This document shows, piece after piece, positions 12,759-25,563 of a stretch of 64,000 bases of DNA. The stretch is from Stenogyne calaminthoides (Eukaryota > Streptophyta > Magnoliopsida > Lamiales > Lamiaceae), in assembly GCA_037126765.1 (NCBI GenBank), contig JBBCBC010000019.1, forward strand, positions 34,308,222 through 34,372,221, read 5' to 3'. How positions within the stretch are numbered: the stretch's first letter is position 1; each line of letters opens with the position of its first letter. Made by a program: the position numbers and the translations under genes. The notes beneath the pieces were generated by a model that saw nothing but the letters and a program-made list of their open reading frames with translations, did not search any database and had not been told where the DNA came from.

Positions 12759-14963
12759 TCAGTTTTTGTACAAGCCACCTGAAAGGCGAGGTACAACAAC
12801 TACTTCCAATGGAGTAGCCTTAGGCAAAGTAACCCCAGGTCCTTCACTCATATCCACAGGCATACCCGACTCCGTTTTAAACTCGAATCCTTGAAGCAAA
12901 CGAGCCAGGGTCAAATGCGTAACTTGCATAGCAAACGTGATCCCAGGACACGATCTTCGCCCCGATCCAAAAGGGATGAACTCGTGATGATGCCCGGTGA
13001 AATCAACGTCTGCATGGCTTGTCAAGAACCGTTCAGGTAAAAACCTGTCCGGTTCTTGCCAAGTCATGGGATCACGATGCAACTTCCATACGTTGACCAA
13101 CAATCGAGTCTCTTTTGGGACGTGAAAGCCACTCACGTGACAATCTTCAATGGCCTCGTGTGGTACGGATAGTGGCCCGGGTGGGTAAAGGCGAAGCGTT
13201 TCTTTAATAATGGCTTGGAGATAGACTAGGTTCTTGATGTCGGATTCTTGCACCCATCTTTCTTTCCCAACTTTCGCGTCTATCTCGTCTTGGGCTCGTT
13301 GCATTGCTTCTGAATTGTTTAGTAGGATGGATAAGAGCCATGTTAGATGAACTGATGTGGTGTCTGAGCCTGCTAAGATCAGGTTCTGGAAAATGGAAGT
13401 AATTAAGAAAATCTAAGCTTCTAGAAGAGTATATGATCCAGATATCAAGTGAAATTTCATATAAAGATTCAATTTTTAGGTACTTATTTTATAAATGTCT
13501 TCATTCAAAGCCCAATTTTGGTGTTTGTCTAAATTCAAACCTTGATTTTAACTGAGACACAACCTGATTGAGCCTTTGTATGAAAAATTTCTTAAACAGA
13601 TCATCTCTAATTAATTTACAGAAACATGCATCTGATTTGAACAACATAATGAGTTTGTATAACTATGGAAACAATGGGTTAAATCTTGTAACAAGTGATA
13701 GTTCTTGCAAGAAAAATTCTAATCCTAAGTCGATGTTAGGCGATCGATAAGGTGGTTTCTTGTTTGTGAATAACAAGACCCATTCAAATTTTTGGAGGAA
13801 AAAAAAAGGAATGCGACAGAAAACAGAACTCTTTTATCAGAAAATTGAGATATTTTTGAATTCCCAACACTAGATCAGATCAACAACTAAAGAACAGGCC
13901 ATATATTGCAAGATTGCCTATCTTGTTTCTATATTCACCTCATACTGTTATAGATAGTGATCACAATCATCTTATATGAAACTTGTGCCACTGAGATAAA
14001 AGAAATAGTACAGAAAAACAATAAGAGTAGTGAATAGATATCACTTACCAGTACGGTCGCCTTAATTATAGTATCACGCGAGTGTCCAAAGCTCGTGAAT
14101 TTATCATCGTCAATGGAAGAAAGCATCACATCAATGAAGTCTTGTTCACTTCCTGCGCGGTGTCTCTCATCGTGTTCATGTTCATGAATCCACTCTTCAG
14201 CAACAACACTCAATTCCTTGGCAACCCTCTTCATAGTCTTGATGTGCCCCTGAAAATCGAGCCACTTCAGGGGCGCGAATGGAATCGCATCGGACACGAT
14301 GAACTGCCCTGTTATGTACATAAACTCCTTGATGATTCTCCTGAAAGATCGAGCCTCCACATTCGACTCGTCGTCGTATTTTTTCCCAGCAATCATCATC
14401 ATCATGATGTTCATACTCAGCTGCTCAAACCACTCACTTATCACCACCACTTTGCCTGTATTTTTATACAGTTTCTTAACGATGGTATCGATTTCGTACA
14501 CTCGTACGTGCTTCAGAGTTTCAAGTCTCCGAGCGGAGAGCATTTCGAGAAGCACGAGCTTACGTATCTCGCGCCAGTACTGGCCCTGTGTGAACCCGAA
14601 ACCAGCATGGTTGAAGGCAAGGTACTCACCTGCAGTAGAATGTGGCCTTTTGGCAAAGCTTTTGTCATTAGTGGTGAAGCAATCTTTGACTGCTTCAGAA
14701 CTGCTCACCACGAGGGCCCGGTGTACTCCGAGACGGATAGTAAACACCGGCCCGTATTTATCAGCCAAGGCTCCTAAAATCCTGCTAACTGGGATTTTTT
14801 CACTTAGTAGATGAAGGTGGCCTATTACAGGCCAAGCACCTGATGCTTCTGGTGCTGAATTCACCTTATTATTTTGGTTATGTGAGTTCTTTCTCCATTG
14901 ATTGTATAGCAGAATCAGAGATAAAAGGCCAGAAAGAGCTAATAGATGTGAGAGAAACTCCAT
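12759..14963 (-). CDS. Cytochrome P450, CYP82 family-like, intact
   Basis: Exon 1 is 14963-14049 and exon 2 is 13385-12759, joined by a phase-0 intron of 663 bp (GTAAGT...TTCCAG), the usual CYP82 position. The product is 513 residues, normal for the family. An N-terminal membrane anchor (about residues 3-20) precedes a proline-bearing hinge with G-A-W-P-V-I-G-H-L-H. The C-helix W-R-E-I-R, the I-helix A-G-S-D-T-T, the K-helix E-T-L-R, P-E-R-F and the haem loop F-G-S-G-R-R-S-C-P-G are all present, so it should be an active ER-bound monooxygenase. CYP82 enzymes hydroxylate flavones, terpenoids, alkaloids or coumarins; the substrate cannot be read from the sequence. It is the better preserved of two CYP82-like genes here. 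Confidence 0.93.
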
Positions 14964-15632
14964 CTTGCAATTGAAGTGAAGAGTGTTTCATTTGGATAAC
15001 CAGAAATAATTGGTTTACCAGAGAAATAAATGTTTGGTAGATGAGGTTATTTTCCCAGGTCCCGCTGATGTACCTTTCTTAGTACTTTCTTGTGATAATT
15101 CAAAGCATCCTTCATCCTCATTTTTCTTACTTTTTTGCTGGAAAACGTGTTTGTTAAAAACTTGAAACAATAGCCACACAAACTTAATTCTCCTTTAAGG
15201 GTACACGACACAAATAGTCAACCTTTTTTTCTATATAATACAAACAAAAAGCGTAAACAATAACTTAATAGTAGAGATTTTACACTGGTTATAATAAAGG
15301 AGCTTTCATGGATTGAAATTTGAAACTTCTAAGATCACAAAAAAAAGATCGCTCAACTTCACAAGACAAAATGGAACGAATGAAGCACCACCCAGAAATG
15401 ATTACCTTTTCCATTTTTCAGAAGCTCCCCTTGATGTACCTTTTACTAGTTCTTTATTTTTTGTGATTAAATTCAAAGCATATCTTTCATTGATAATAAG
15501 AAGAAACCTCATCCTGATTACTCTTTTCTTTTCTTTTTAAACTAAGAAACATGCTTGTTGAAAACTTGAAACAATAACCATACAAACTTAGTTCTCTTTA
15601 AATAGTACACAACACAAATATTCAACAACTTC

Positions 15633-15679
<47 letters not shown>

Positions 15680-15869
15680 AAAGAGAAAAATACTAAACTT
15701 GCATGATGGAGTCATGGAGGTGATAGTTAAACTTAAATTACACATTAAAGTGCAACACCTAACAAAATGTCGACCTTAGTTTTTATATCTGCTGCGATCA
15801 CAAAAGAGGATCTCTCAACTTCACAAGACAAAATGGAACGAATAAACCAATGAAAAGGAAAGACTTGCA
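14964..15869. repeat. Intergenic flank with F-box-array repeats and an (AAT)n microsatellite
   Basis: 15633-15677 is an (AAT)n run. The surrounding words (GATGTACCTTTTAC, TTTGTGATTAAATTC, ACAACACAAATATTCAAC) recur at about 15055-15130, 15420-15610, 21230-21287, 23842-23975 and 38040-38120. They look like the repeated non-coding flank of a tandem F-box unit. No gene is seen. Confidence 0.6.
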
Positions 15870-16874
15870 TCATGTGGATGTACAAGTCTCTGGCCCCCAT
15901 TTTAGTTCGGAAACCCATTTTACGTGTACATATTAAACTTACTGAAGCATCCAAGGCAACAAACACCTCCACATTTACTTCCACAAGATCATCAAAATAA
16001 GGTCTATACTCGTCGCTGATGCAGCAATATCACTTCTTTCTTTTGCAAGTATACTTCAAAGGAACTTTGTACATGACAACAACTCCAAAATAAACCAAAC
16101 AATAGTTCCGAAGATGGTTAGCCCACAGATAGCATCAAATTCTCCACCCAAGGTTGGGGCAAACTTTGGGGAATGAAATCACGTGGAAGCAGAGACAAGG
16201 AAATTTTGAACCAGAAAAAGCAAACCAACAAATATTTGGAACATCAAGATTGGCCCACCTCAAATTCACCCCTACAATGCTTATGCTCAAAGGCAACACT
16301 CTAATGATGAATGCCATACTAGGATGCTTACAATCAGAAGAGAAGGACAATTCCTCAATCAACATATATCCCAAATCAAAGGCAAAATTAAGGGATTCCA
16401 GTTTGGAACAATTTACCTTTCCTGGATGATAAATAAAACTTCCGCTCACAGGTAATCTGGCGTGGAACCCAACCAATACTCTTTGGCATCAACTTCATAA
16501 TCTAGGTCAGTAGCGCCCAATTTCCTGGCTCTCGTAATCAATTCGCTAGCAAAGAAAAAACTGTCGCGTTTCCCTAATTCAAATTCTTCAGGGCGTACAT
16601 CTCTCATCCACAGCCTAAAACTCTCAAGCTTTAGGTTTAATCGTGCGTACCTTTCGATTGTCTTGTCCACGAACGTAAAAAACGCGAGATCTGTTCCAAA
16701 GCTGCCATCCCTAAAATCGAAATCGAGGTTGGGGCGAGTCAACCAGGCGGTGTACCAGGATTTGGAAAGAAGCGTTGTTCCAGCAGCTTGTTTGGCAGTG
16801 AGAAGTGATTGTATGTGTTGAATGATGGTTTCTGGTAGATGAATTTCGCCTTCATATGCATTCGATTCTGCCAT
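15870..16874 (-). pseudogene. F-box/LRR pseudogene (copy 1)
   Basis: From ATG at 16874 the frame encodes an F-box (L-P-E-T-I-I-Q-H-I ... L-S-K-S-W-Y-T-A-W-L), then sequence like the intact paralogue at 42685-44227, and stops at 16446. A second frame (16476-16135) continues with LRR-like sequence (R-W-A-N-L-D-V-P-N), and 15984-15870 holds the decayed C-terminus (L-V-E-V-N-V-E-V-F) with an internal deletion. F-box proteins of this type are substrate adaptors of SCF ubiquitin ligases, but this copy has at least one frameshift and deletions, so it is unlikely to work. Confidence 0.8.
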
Positions 16875-16925
16875 CGCTAACCCAGAAGTGATTTTGAGTT
16901 GCAGAGAATTGTATCTGGAGTACAA

Positions 16926-17691
16926 TTAAAAATTAAAAAAAATTAACCACTCTGAAAATATGGAAAATCAGGGCAAATTCTCCCTCTGCAGTGATTTATT
17001 TATTTTATTTTTTTCTCGACCCGGCCCAAACTCGGTTCGAGTGGTTCATGCTTCACTTGACCCAAGTGGTTCATATTTCACCCGACCTGAATGGTTCATA
17101 TATGATTTAGGGTTAATTATTTAGAGATTAGAGTTTATAGTGTATTGGTTCATCCAAATTAAAATTGAATTGATTCAAGACAAATTTAAATTGATTAAAT
17201 AGGTAAAATAAAGAAAGTAAAGTAAAAAATCAGCCACTTGATTAAAAAAACAATTTTTTTTTATATCCACTATTAAAATATTTTTGCAACAAGAATATTA
17301 GAGTCATTTCCTTCAAATATAATTTCCACCTTGCATATTGATTATTGAGAAACAGCAGTCATAGTAAAGAAAATTTTATTTGGATATACTGGTATTGCAA
17401 ATACAAGGTTGCTACTATGAAGTTTTATAACCAGATATTTTGGTTTAAACAGAGTTTTTTTAATTTATTTTTATGAAACGGGTTAAAACAGAAAATTAAT
17501 GTTTGATTCATAAGGTTATTTTAGTGTTGGACTTGGATGGACCATATTTTCTTTCTTGGACTTGTCAAGTTTAAGAAAATAAGCTCAAGAGTAAAGATTA
17601 AGTTTTCCATTTTCGTTCATGACCTATTCCGTGAGATCATGAATTCAAGTCATCATTCACCCGATAAAAAATAAAATTAAAAAGTTGAAAC
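16926..17691. other. Intergenic, repeated F-box upstream flank
   Basis: AT-rich. 17425-17600 (for example TGGACCATATTTTCTTTC) recurs at 21075-21205 and more weakly near 37930-38060, upstream of F-box copies each time. No gene is seen. Confidence 0.5.
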
Positions 17692-18557
17692 TAGAGATGT
17701 TAATTCGGGCCGGGCTAAACGGGTCGACCCGTTTAAACCTATTATATGCAGGGTTAGGACCGAGCAATGGGAGGCCCGTTTAAAATCGAGCCTTTTTGGC
17801 CCGGACCGATTAGCCCGATGGCTAAACGGGCTAGCCCGCGGGTTAACCGGGCCAGCCCGTTTAGCCCGTTTATATTTATATATACTCAATTTTTTTATTT
17901 TCTAATTTTTTAATTAATTTTTTTTAAAGTTTTTTCACAAATTTAAATAAGGCAAAAATCAATTATGGTCAATCAATTACAAATTAAATATTTCTATTTG
18001 ATTTAATCAATTAATAATTAATCCTCTCCAATTCAATATTTTTTAACAGTTTTGAATTTCTATTGAATTGAATAAATAAGTAAAATATTAATCCAATATA
18101 AAATAATAATATAATATTTTTATAAATTCTATTATGAAATTTGTTCATAATATGAAACTGATATCATTATAATTAAAAATTAATATTATGGTATTAATTT
18201 ATAAATGTGATGATACAAATTTTATATTATTAACTAATTTCATGGGAACTTTGCTCAATTATGTTACTAAAGATGATGGGAACTAATTTTATATTTTGAA
18301 CATTTGTTATTAAAGATGATGGGGCAGTCTGGATCGAAATTTTTGTCATTATTTAATGTTAATGTTTGAACTTTTTTTTTTAATTTTTTTCGGAGCCCGT
18401 TAGGTGGCCCGTTTAGCCTGCAACCCACTAGGGTTAGGGTTAGATCTCAACTATTAGAGGCCGCTTAAAATGAATCATGCTAAGGCCCGACCCGTTTGGC
18501 CAGAAGATCAGAGGGGCTGGCCCTAATGAGTTAGGGTCAACCCGTTTAACAATACTA
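17692..18557. mobile_element. Non-autonomous hAT element with 8-bp target duplication
   Basis: The element is bounded by the 8-bp direct repeat GTTGAAAC (17684-17691 and 18558-18565). Its ends are inverted: TAGAGATGTTAA at the left and TAGTATTGTTAA read inward from the right. GC-rich words (CGGGCCGGGCTAAACGGG; CAACCCGTTTAAC) lie near the termini and the middle is AT-rich without a transposase. An 8-bp duplication and A/G-ended short TIRs fit the hAT superfamily. Confidence 0.8.
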
Positions 18558-18590
18558 GTTGAAACATTAAGCAATAAACTTAATTATCTT

Positions 18591-18742
18591 TAAGAGACAC
18601 ACTTGCATGAGACGGTTTCAAGGTGAAACGGAATATAATTTGGACATTGACATTTTCACACTTTAGTAGGGGTGTGTGTGATTTTTACTAGTTTGTATTC
18701 CGTCTCAAATATGAGTCCGTCTCATATGAGTTTTTATCTCTC
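18591..18742. mobile_element. Small TIR MITE (family also at 36405-36535)
   Basis: About 150 bp with internal inverted words ATGAGACGG and CCGTCTCAT near each end and GAGACACACTTG at the left. An inverted relative with the same words lies at about 36405-36535. No coding sequence. Confidence 0.6.
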
Positions 18743-19002
18743 TTTTAAAGGGTACAAAACACAAATATTCATACACTTTTTTTCTTAAATAATAACAATA
18801 ATAAAAAAAAAAGCGTAGACTAAAACTTGAGATTTTGAAACATGAAAAAGCAACCCTAACAAAATATCAACCATAATGTTTACCCCTGCAGTTGATAATG
18901 AAGGAGCTTTCATGGATTGAAACTACTAAGATCACAAAAAAGATCTCTCAAATTCACAAAACAAAATGGAACCAACAAACCAACAAAAAGAGGAGACTTT
19001 GA

Positions 19003-19510
19003 TCATGTGGATGCAGACTGCTCCTGCCCCCATCCCAATCGAAACCGAATTTTACGAACATATATAAAACTTGTTGAACTATCCAGTGATGTATCCCAGG
19101 CTATAGGCCGCCATTCCGCAAGACTTTCATAAAAAATCTCCGCATTTACTTCCACAAGATCATCAAAATAAGGTATGTTCCTGTTATCACTTCTTTCTGG
19201 TGCAAATGTATTACAAAGGAATTCTGTAACCGAAAAAACCGTGGCATCCAGTTACGATATTAGGGCGACAACTCCAAAATATACCCTTTAATAGTTCTGA
19301 AGATGGTTCGTAAACAGAAAGCATTAAATTCTCCACCGAAGGTCGGGGTAAACTTCGAACATCTCCAGCAACATAACAAACGTTGCCATCCCTACTATCG
19401 AAATCAAGGTTGGGGCGAGTCAACCAGGCAGTGTACCAGAAGCGTTGTTCCAGCGGCTTCTTTGGCAGTGACAAGTGATTGTATGTGTTGAATGATGATT
19501 TCCGGTACAT
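19003..19510 (-). pseudogene. F-box/LRR pseudogene (copy 2), internally deleted
   Basis: From 19510 the frame gives a remnant of the F-box (W-Y-T-A-W-L-T-R-P-N-L-D-F-D) and then jumps directly to the late LRR/FBD-like part (S-V-E-N-L-M-L-S-V-Y-E-P-S), lacking most of the middle. After the stop at 19211 a different frame down to TGA at 19003-19005 preserves the C-terminus (L-V-E-V-N-A-E-I-F). Compared with the 458-residue intact paralogue, roughly two thirds is missing, so it is not functional. Confidence 0.8.
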
Positions 19511-20088
19511 GATTTGAGACTCAGTTACAGAATTCTACCTAGAGGAGAGGGCTATATATTAAAATTTGAAAATCTTTGTTGCGTGCAGTAGGAAAACTAG
19601 TACAGTGTAGGTGCCAGTGGTAGGCTGCAGGTGTTCAAATTTCGGGGGTGGGAGTAGTGAAAAACTTGATATTATTATGAAATTAATATCACTTCCCTCG
19701 TATAAATTAATCCTATAACACATATCAATTGATATAATTATATTTATACATTGAAATTATAAAATTATATTATACGTGTTAATTTATAAAAATAATAATA
19801 TTAATTTATAAATATAATTGTATAAATTTTACATAAATAAATTTTACATGAGACTTTGTGCCCCTTATTCATGAGTACAAATTCTCATTATTATGATTTT
19901 TTTTTTTTTTTTATGAACGGGTTCAAATAGAAACTTAAGGTCACAGTTATTAGCACCGCTCATTTTAGTAAGTATTGGATTTTTTAAAAAAACAACTAAT
20001 GAAAATATAGAAATACCATTTTCACTATTATAAGGAGCAGAGGTATTATTGAGATTTTCAGGAAAATATACTGATCCAAAGTATGATA
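19511..20088. other. Intergenic AT-rich sequence
   Basis: Upstream flank of F-box copy 2, with a T-run near 19900. No gene or clear repeat boundary is seen. Confidence 0.4.
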
Positions 20089-21045
20089 TAGAGTGCCACT
20101 AAACACACCCCCAAAATCCCCTAAACACACCCCATAATTTTTAAAACAAAAATTGATATATATATAAAATGACTTTGTTACCCTATATAAATATGGGATA
20201 CTATTTTGTCTTTCTTTTAAGTTTTATTTATTTTGATTTTAGTCCTCTAAGTTATTTTTACTTTGAAATTGAAATTTTACTTTTTGTAAGTCCAATTTTT
20301 TAAAATTATTATTCGTAAAAAAATAATTAAAAATAATTTTAAAAAATAAATTAAAATATAAAAATAATAAAACAGTAACTATAACTTTAAAATGAACTAT
20401 ATAAAAAAATAAAATAAGCAAAAATTGAAAAAAAATCTGAAAAAAAATTAAAAATATTCAAAATTAAATTAAAACTAAATAAAATATTAAAAAATAAAAT
20501 AAATATTCAAAATTAATTTAATTAGAATGGTTTTTTCAGATTTTATTTAGTTACTGATTTTTTTAATCTTAATTATTTTTTAGATTTATTTTTTTAATAT
20601 ATTTTACAGATTCGTTTAATTTTTTCAATTTTTTTAATTTAAATATTTAAAAAAATTTAGTTTACTTTTAAATGTTTTTATTTTGTATTTAGCTTTTTTA
20701 TGATTTTAAAGATTATTTTTCTATTTAAGTTTTTTAATTTATTTATGTTTGAAATAATTTAGTTGACTTTTTAGTAATATATTTTTGATTTTATATAAAA
20801 TTTTAAGAATTGTTTCATAAAAAATTAATGAATATAAAAAAATTAAATGATTTTTTTAGGAGAGAAATGTTAATGAGAAAAGGAAAGGTAGAAAATTGTT
20901 ATTTTTATATTTTGATAGAAGAAGGATATAATAGAAAAAAATGGGGTGTGTTTAGTAATGCATGTTACTTTTTAAATTTTATTGGGATGTGTTTAATAAA
21001 TGGGATGTGTTTAGACGATTTTAAGGTGTGTTTAATGACACTCTA
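20089..21045. mobile_element. AT-rich TIR element, about 957 bp
   Basis: The left end reads TAGAGTGCCACTAAACACAC and the right end, read inward on the minus strand, TAGAGTGTCATTAAACACAC (18 of 20 identical). More copies of the AAACACACC word lie inside both ends. The core is extremely AT-rich with no credible ORF. The superfamily is unclear because no target duplication is evident. Confidence 0.65.
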
Positions 21046-21287
21046 TGTTATATTAATATGAGAGGTGTACTTACTAAAACGGGTTGAATATTAATGTTTG
21101 ATTCATGAGGTTATTTAGTGCTGGGCCTGGTGGACCATATTTTCTTTCGTGGACTTGTCAAGTTTAAAAAAATAAGCCCAAGAGTCAAGATTACCTTTTC
21201 CACTTTCATCCTCAAGAGTCAAATTCCCCTAATGTACCTTTTACCAGTTCTTTAATTTTTGTGATTAAATTCAAAGCGTATCTTTCA

Positions 21288-23841
21288 TCTATACATATCT
21301 AATAACAAAATATTGGGTCAAAAGTAAAACAAAAAAATTATTATAATTTTATAATAAAATTTTAAACATTTTAACAAATTTGATGTAGCTTAAATGGTAC
21401 TTCATCTCCTTGGGAAGATTTCTTGTGATTCTTATTTAATTTCGTGTTTTTAGCGAGCGAGTTTTTTATTACTATTTAAAATGATAAAATAATTTTAAGA
21501 AATGCGTATGACAGAGGAGGGGTAAAACTATCATACCCCACCTTAAAAGTCACTTTATTATTTCAAATACTAATAAACAACTCGCACGCAAAAACACGAG
21601 TAAAAAGTAAGTGTGCTAAGTCTTCTGGGACGGAGGGAGTATAACAAATATCTTTTATCTTCTTTGTATGTAAGAGTACAAGGTTCAATTCTCCATATCT
21701 ACAACACATATATATTAATTATTTTTTAATATTTTTTAAATTATAATATTATTTTTGAATTTTTGAACTAGATCTATTTATACATATATAATAATATTAT
21801 ACCAAAAAAGAAAAAAAAAAAATAAAAATTATTACAAAATTTTCAACTAAATCTATTTATACATATATAATAACAAAATATTATACCAAAAAAAAAAACA
21901 ACAAAAAATTATTGCAAATTTATCATAAAATTTTTAAAAGTGGCACATTAATGACTAATAATATAAAATGTTATATTTTGTAGTTGATATAGATATATTT
22001 TTTTTTTAAATCAGTTACTCCTTCCATCTTTTTTTAGATTATTCACTTGATTTTGACACAAGTTTTGATGAGAAAATTCTTTATTAATATTTGAAGGTAA
22101 TAAAATAGTTTTTTGATAAGAGTATTTTGTCAATTTTAGTGAATAAGATAAAAAAATAAGTTAATTTTGTATGCAATTATTAGTAACATGTGATGTAATT
22201 TAGTGATGTTTGTAAGGGGTAGTATTAACTGTATAATTACTTTATTGCTATTTTTAGTATGTGATAAAAGATGGACTTTTTGAATTTTGAGCAATCCAAA
22301 AAAGACGAGAAATATTGTATATATGAAAATGTATAATTTATGACAAAGTCTCATGTGCAATTGGTGCACGGATTTAAGATCTGTGCACTCGTCCTAACCT
22401 TACCCATGTATCCACAGAACATATTTAATATATTCAATTGATCAAGTATTTTTTTAAAATGGTCATTATATTGTATGAGTGCACAGTACACTTGGGTGCA
22501 CAAGAAACCCACTCACAATATATATACTTATTTGTATGATAATATTACATGATATTTAATTTAAATTGATTAGTCAAATTACCATTAATTAGTTGCATGA
22601 GCTATTCACATTAGACTTAAATTGTTAGTTGAATAATTTTTAATTAAATTATTAATTGACGTTATTAGTTGAATTGTAAAATGACACTAGGTTGGTTGTG
22701 ATAAAGCTCGATTTGTTTACTTATTTGTATGATTCTTCTATAGGATATAATATTTAAATTGATTAGTCCGATCATGGACGGATCCAGAAAACTTTCATGA
22801 CAGGGGTACAAAAATAAATAATATAACAAGTAGATTTTCCTGTGAACCCGGGTTCACATGAATTCTATTTTTTTAGTATCACGATTATGCATATACAATT
22901 ATACATTACTACTATCTTAAAAAATATTTGATTTTTAAATAGTGATGGTGCATATACATAACATATCTACAAATTTTTTTAGATGAAATATTTGCATGAT
23001 TAACTAATTATAACACTTTTAAAAACTCATTTAAGTCATTATATACATAAAATATAAGTATTACTCCTAATAATTATAATATATACTTAAAAAAAATATG
23101 GGACACGTGATCCCAACATAGGACATGTAGGTCCATCATTGAGTTCAATTACTATGAATTAGTTGCATGTACAATTGACATTAGGCCTTGGATTGTAAAA
23201 CAATACTGGGTTGGTTGTGATGAAGCTCGGCAATCATATTTTTAAAAGAAAATACTAATCGAGACTAAATTAGGACAAATATTGTTGATTTCGGGAATGA
23301 CACATCATCATCAGATAATATACTCTCTTTAACATCTTAGCAAGATAATTTTGACTAATGATATCTTATGGTGTGATCATTAATAAGAATTATAGACAAT
23401 TATTAAAAATCTTGGACTTTCTTAAGGAGATTAATTTCAATCATGAGTAGTTATATGTTATCATGTTCAGAGTAACTAAAGATGACAATTTTAAATTTTG
23501 ACATGCAATGGGAATTGGGAAGACGATAATAAATGACAATCAAAGTGGTTTAGAAAAAAAAAATTTAAAATTATAATAAAAAAATACATTTAAATTTGCA
23601 TTATTTAACAATATAATTTTTTTAAGCAGTTTGAGTGCCTCCCATTTTCCATGTCTGATTGCAAAAGCAAAATATTTTCATAAATCTTGTGTTGCATCTA
23701 AATAAAAAAAAAAAAAAAAAAATCTTATTATTATTATAAATAAAATAATTTTTTATAATTTATTTAACATAAAAATGAATACATTTTATATTATGTTTAT
23801 TTTATACTCACAAACCGTGCAACGAAAGGGTGATATACTAG
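21288..23841 (+). mobile_element. Non-autonomous Helitron (2554 bp) with paralogous empty site
   Basis: The element starts TCTATACATATCTAATA after an A and ends ...GTGATATACTAG before a T, matching plant Helitron termini (5' TC, 3' CTAG, insertion between A and T). The flanks, ...ATCTTTCA and TTGATGATAATAAGAAG..., occur joined as ATCTTTCATTGATAATAAG near 15482-15500, which acts as the empty site. No Rep/helicase gene is present. It contains a Stowaway-like MITE at 22016-22319 and an internal repeat of its own 5'-like sequence at 21771-21905. Confidence 0.8.
22016..22319. mobile_element. Stowaway-like MITE nested in the Helitron
   Basis: The left end TACTCCTTCCATC is partly mirrored by the right end (AAAAAAGACGAGAAATATTGTA). 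The inner TIR is diverged. TA flanks are present. Confidence 0.5.
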
Positions 23842-24092
23842 TTGATGATAATAAGAAGAAACCTCATCCTTTTTTTTTTTTTTTTTTCTGCGCTAAGGAA
23901 CATGCTTTGTTGAAAACACGAAACAATAAGCTTACAAACTCAATTCTCTTTAAAGAGTACACAACACAAATATTCAACAACTCTAACAATAATATTAATA
24001 AACAAACTTGATTGATGGAGTCACGGAATGATAGTTAAATTAACTTAGCAAGAGATATTTGACACATTAAAGTGTAACACCTAACAACATGT
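23842..24092. repeat. Copy of the F-box unit flank (paralogous to 15485-15780)
   Basis: From ATAATAAGAAGAAACCTCAT through ACAACACAAATATTCAAC to GTGTAACACCTAACAACATG this follows the order of 15485-15780. The F-box coding part expected next is missing, so this is a remnant of a tandem unit. Confidence 0.7.
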
Positions 24093-25563
24093 CAACTTTC
24101 CATAAATCGAGTCAAAGCTCGAGTTTAAAATTATTGAGCTCAATCAAATTTAATTTTTTTAATCGAATCGAGTTTGAGTTTGACACTATTCGGATCGATA
24201 TGCCTCATTTACACCCCTAAATTACGCCCATTTACCGAAGTGGCTCACACCCTTCATTTATTATGAGTGTGAATTATTCAAGTTTAGGGTTTCCTTCTTG
24301 TGAAAGTTTTTGTCGCGTGCAGTAGAAAGAGCAAAAGGCTTGAGTTTTTTTTTTCTTATTATAAGGGAATGACGAAATTTTTTCTACTCGTACTGTTGAC
24401 TCTCACCTTTTCTTTTTTCTTTATTACACACGGGTTGAAAATAAAATTATATTATATAATAATATTAGATCTCTTAATAGTCAACATGTCACACAATTTA
24501 AAATATATTAATTTAATAATACATACTTCTTCCAATTTTTTTAAAATGTCATTTTAGCATACTTGAATATTTGTATAATAAATGTCGTTTTGACATTTTC
24601 TACCCCCATTATCTCATATATACCCCTAATATGGTTATTTTAAATTTTAAATTTCCTAAAAATGTTCACATTCCACAATGATATTTTAAAAAAAAAATAG
24701 GAGGGAGTATTATTTATAATTTAATAATAAAAATATAATTATAAATACATTAAATTATTAAAATTTAAATATTAAAATACTATAAATAACTCTTCATAAA
24801 ATTCTAAAATTTAAAATAAAGACTTTATAGAAATATAATGAGGTGATTCATCTTTAGTATATAAGAGAAAGAGATATAGAGATATAGAGATATAAAGTGA
24901 TTCACTTTTAGTATATAGTGTATGTTTTGAAACACTTAAAACAACTTTTAGAAATATTTATTTTTAAAAACTATGAGATGGAACTTTAAAAATAAGTAAT
25001 TAAAAAAAAATTATTTTAAATGTTTCAAAACACACTCATAAGAGATGCTAGAGGGAGCGGGCTGTAGCCTGTAAGTGGGTCTATATCGGTTAAAAGTTTA
25101 GAACGCCAGCTCCTTAAATTTACTAATATATCATTGAATACGGGTAAAATTTGAAATATCATACGGAAGTTCTATTAAAAGAATGAAGAATTTAACATGA
25201 AACTTTAATCCGTGACTAGAAAAACACATGAAACTTAAAAAATAATTAAGACTAATTTTAATACATAAATTTTAACTTAAAATCTAGAAGGAATGAATTA
25301 TTTATAATAAATATAGTAATAAAAAATATACAGTCAGAAACGATCCAATAACTGTTTCTAATTAATACTTCATCTGTAGACCAAACATGCGTTCGCTTTC
25401 CTTATTTTTTCATCAATCAAAAGTGTGTTCATTTCTTTTATGGACATAATTATTTTATCTACACACTCCAACCATCACTTAATTACTCAAATTGTCATTA
25501 TATTTTATTCACAAAAAAATACTTTATTCATAAATGGACCTTATAATATCTTTCACTTTATGT
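24093..25563. other. Intergenic AT-rich sequence
   Basis: No gene is seen apart from the MITE at 24524-24709. Short open frames here are AT-rich accidents. Confidence 0.4.
24524..24709. mobile_element. Stowaway-like MITE
   Basis: Left TACTTCTTCCAATTTTTTT... and right, read inward, TACTCCCTCCTATTTTTTTT, followed by matching AAAATRTCATT. TA at both edges. Non-coding. Confidence 0.7.

Noticed and set aside
14082..14814. Long plus-strand open frames (231 and 171 codons)
   Set aside because: They are antisense to exon 1 of the intact P450 and show no motif.
18421..18450. GGGTTAGGGTT as a telomere repeat
   Set aside because: Only about two units, inside the hAT element where GGGTTA-type words are common.
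20810..21061. Open frame of 83 codons
   Set aside because: Extremely AT-rich sequence within a TIR element; composition explains it.
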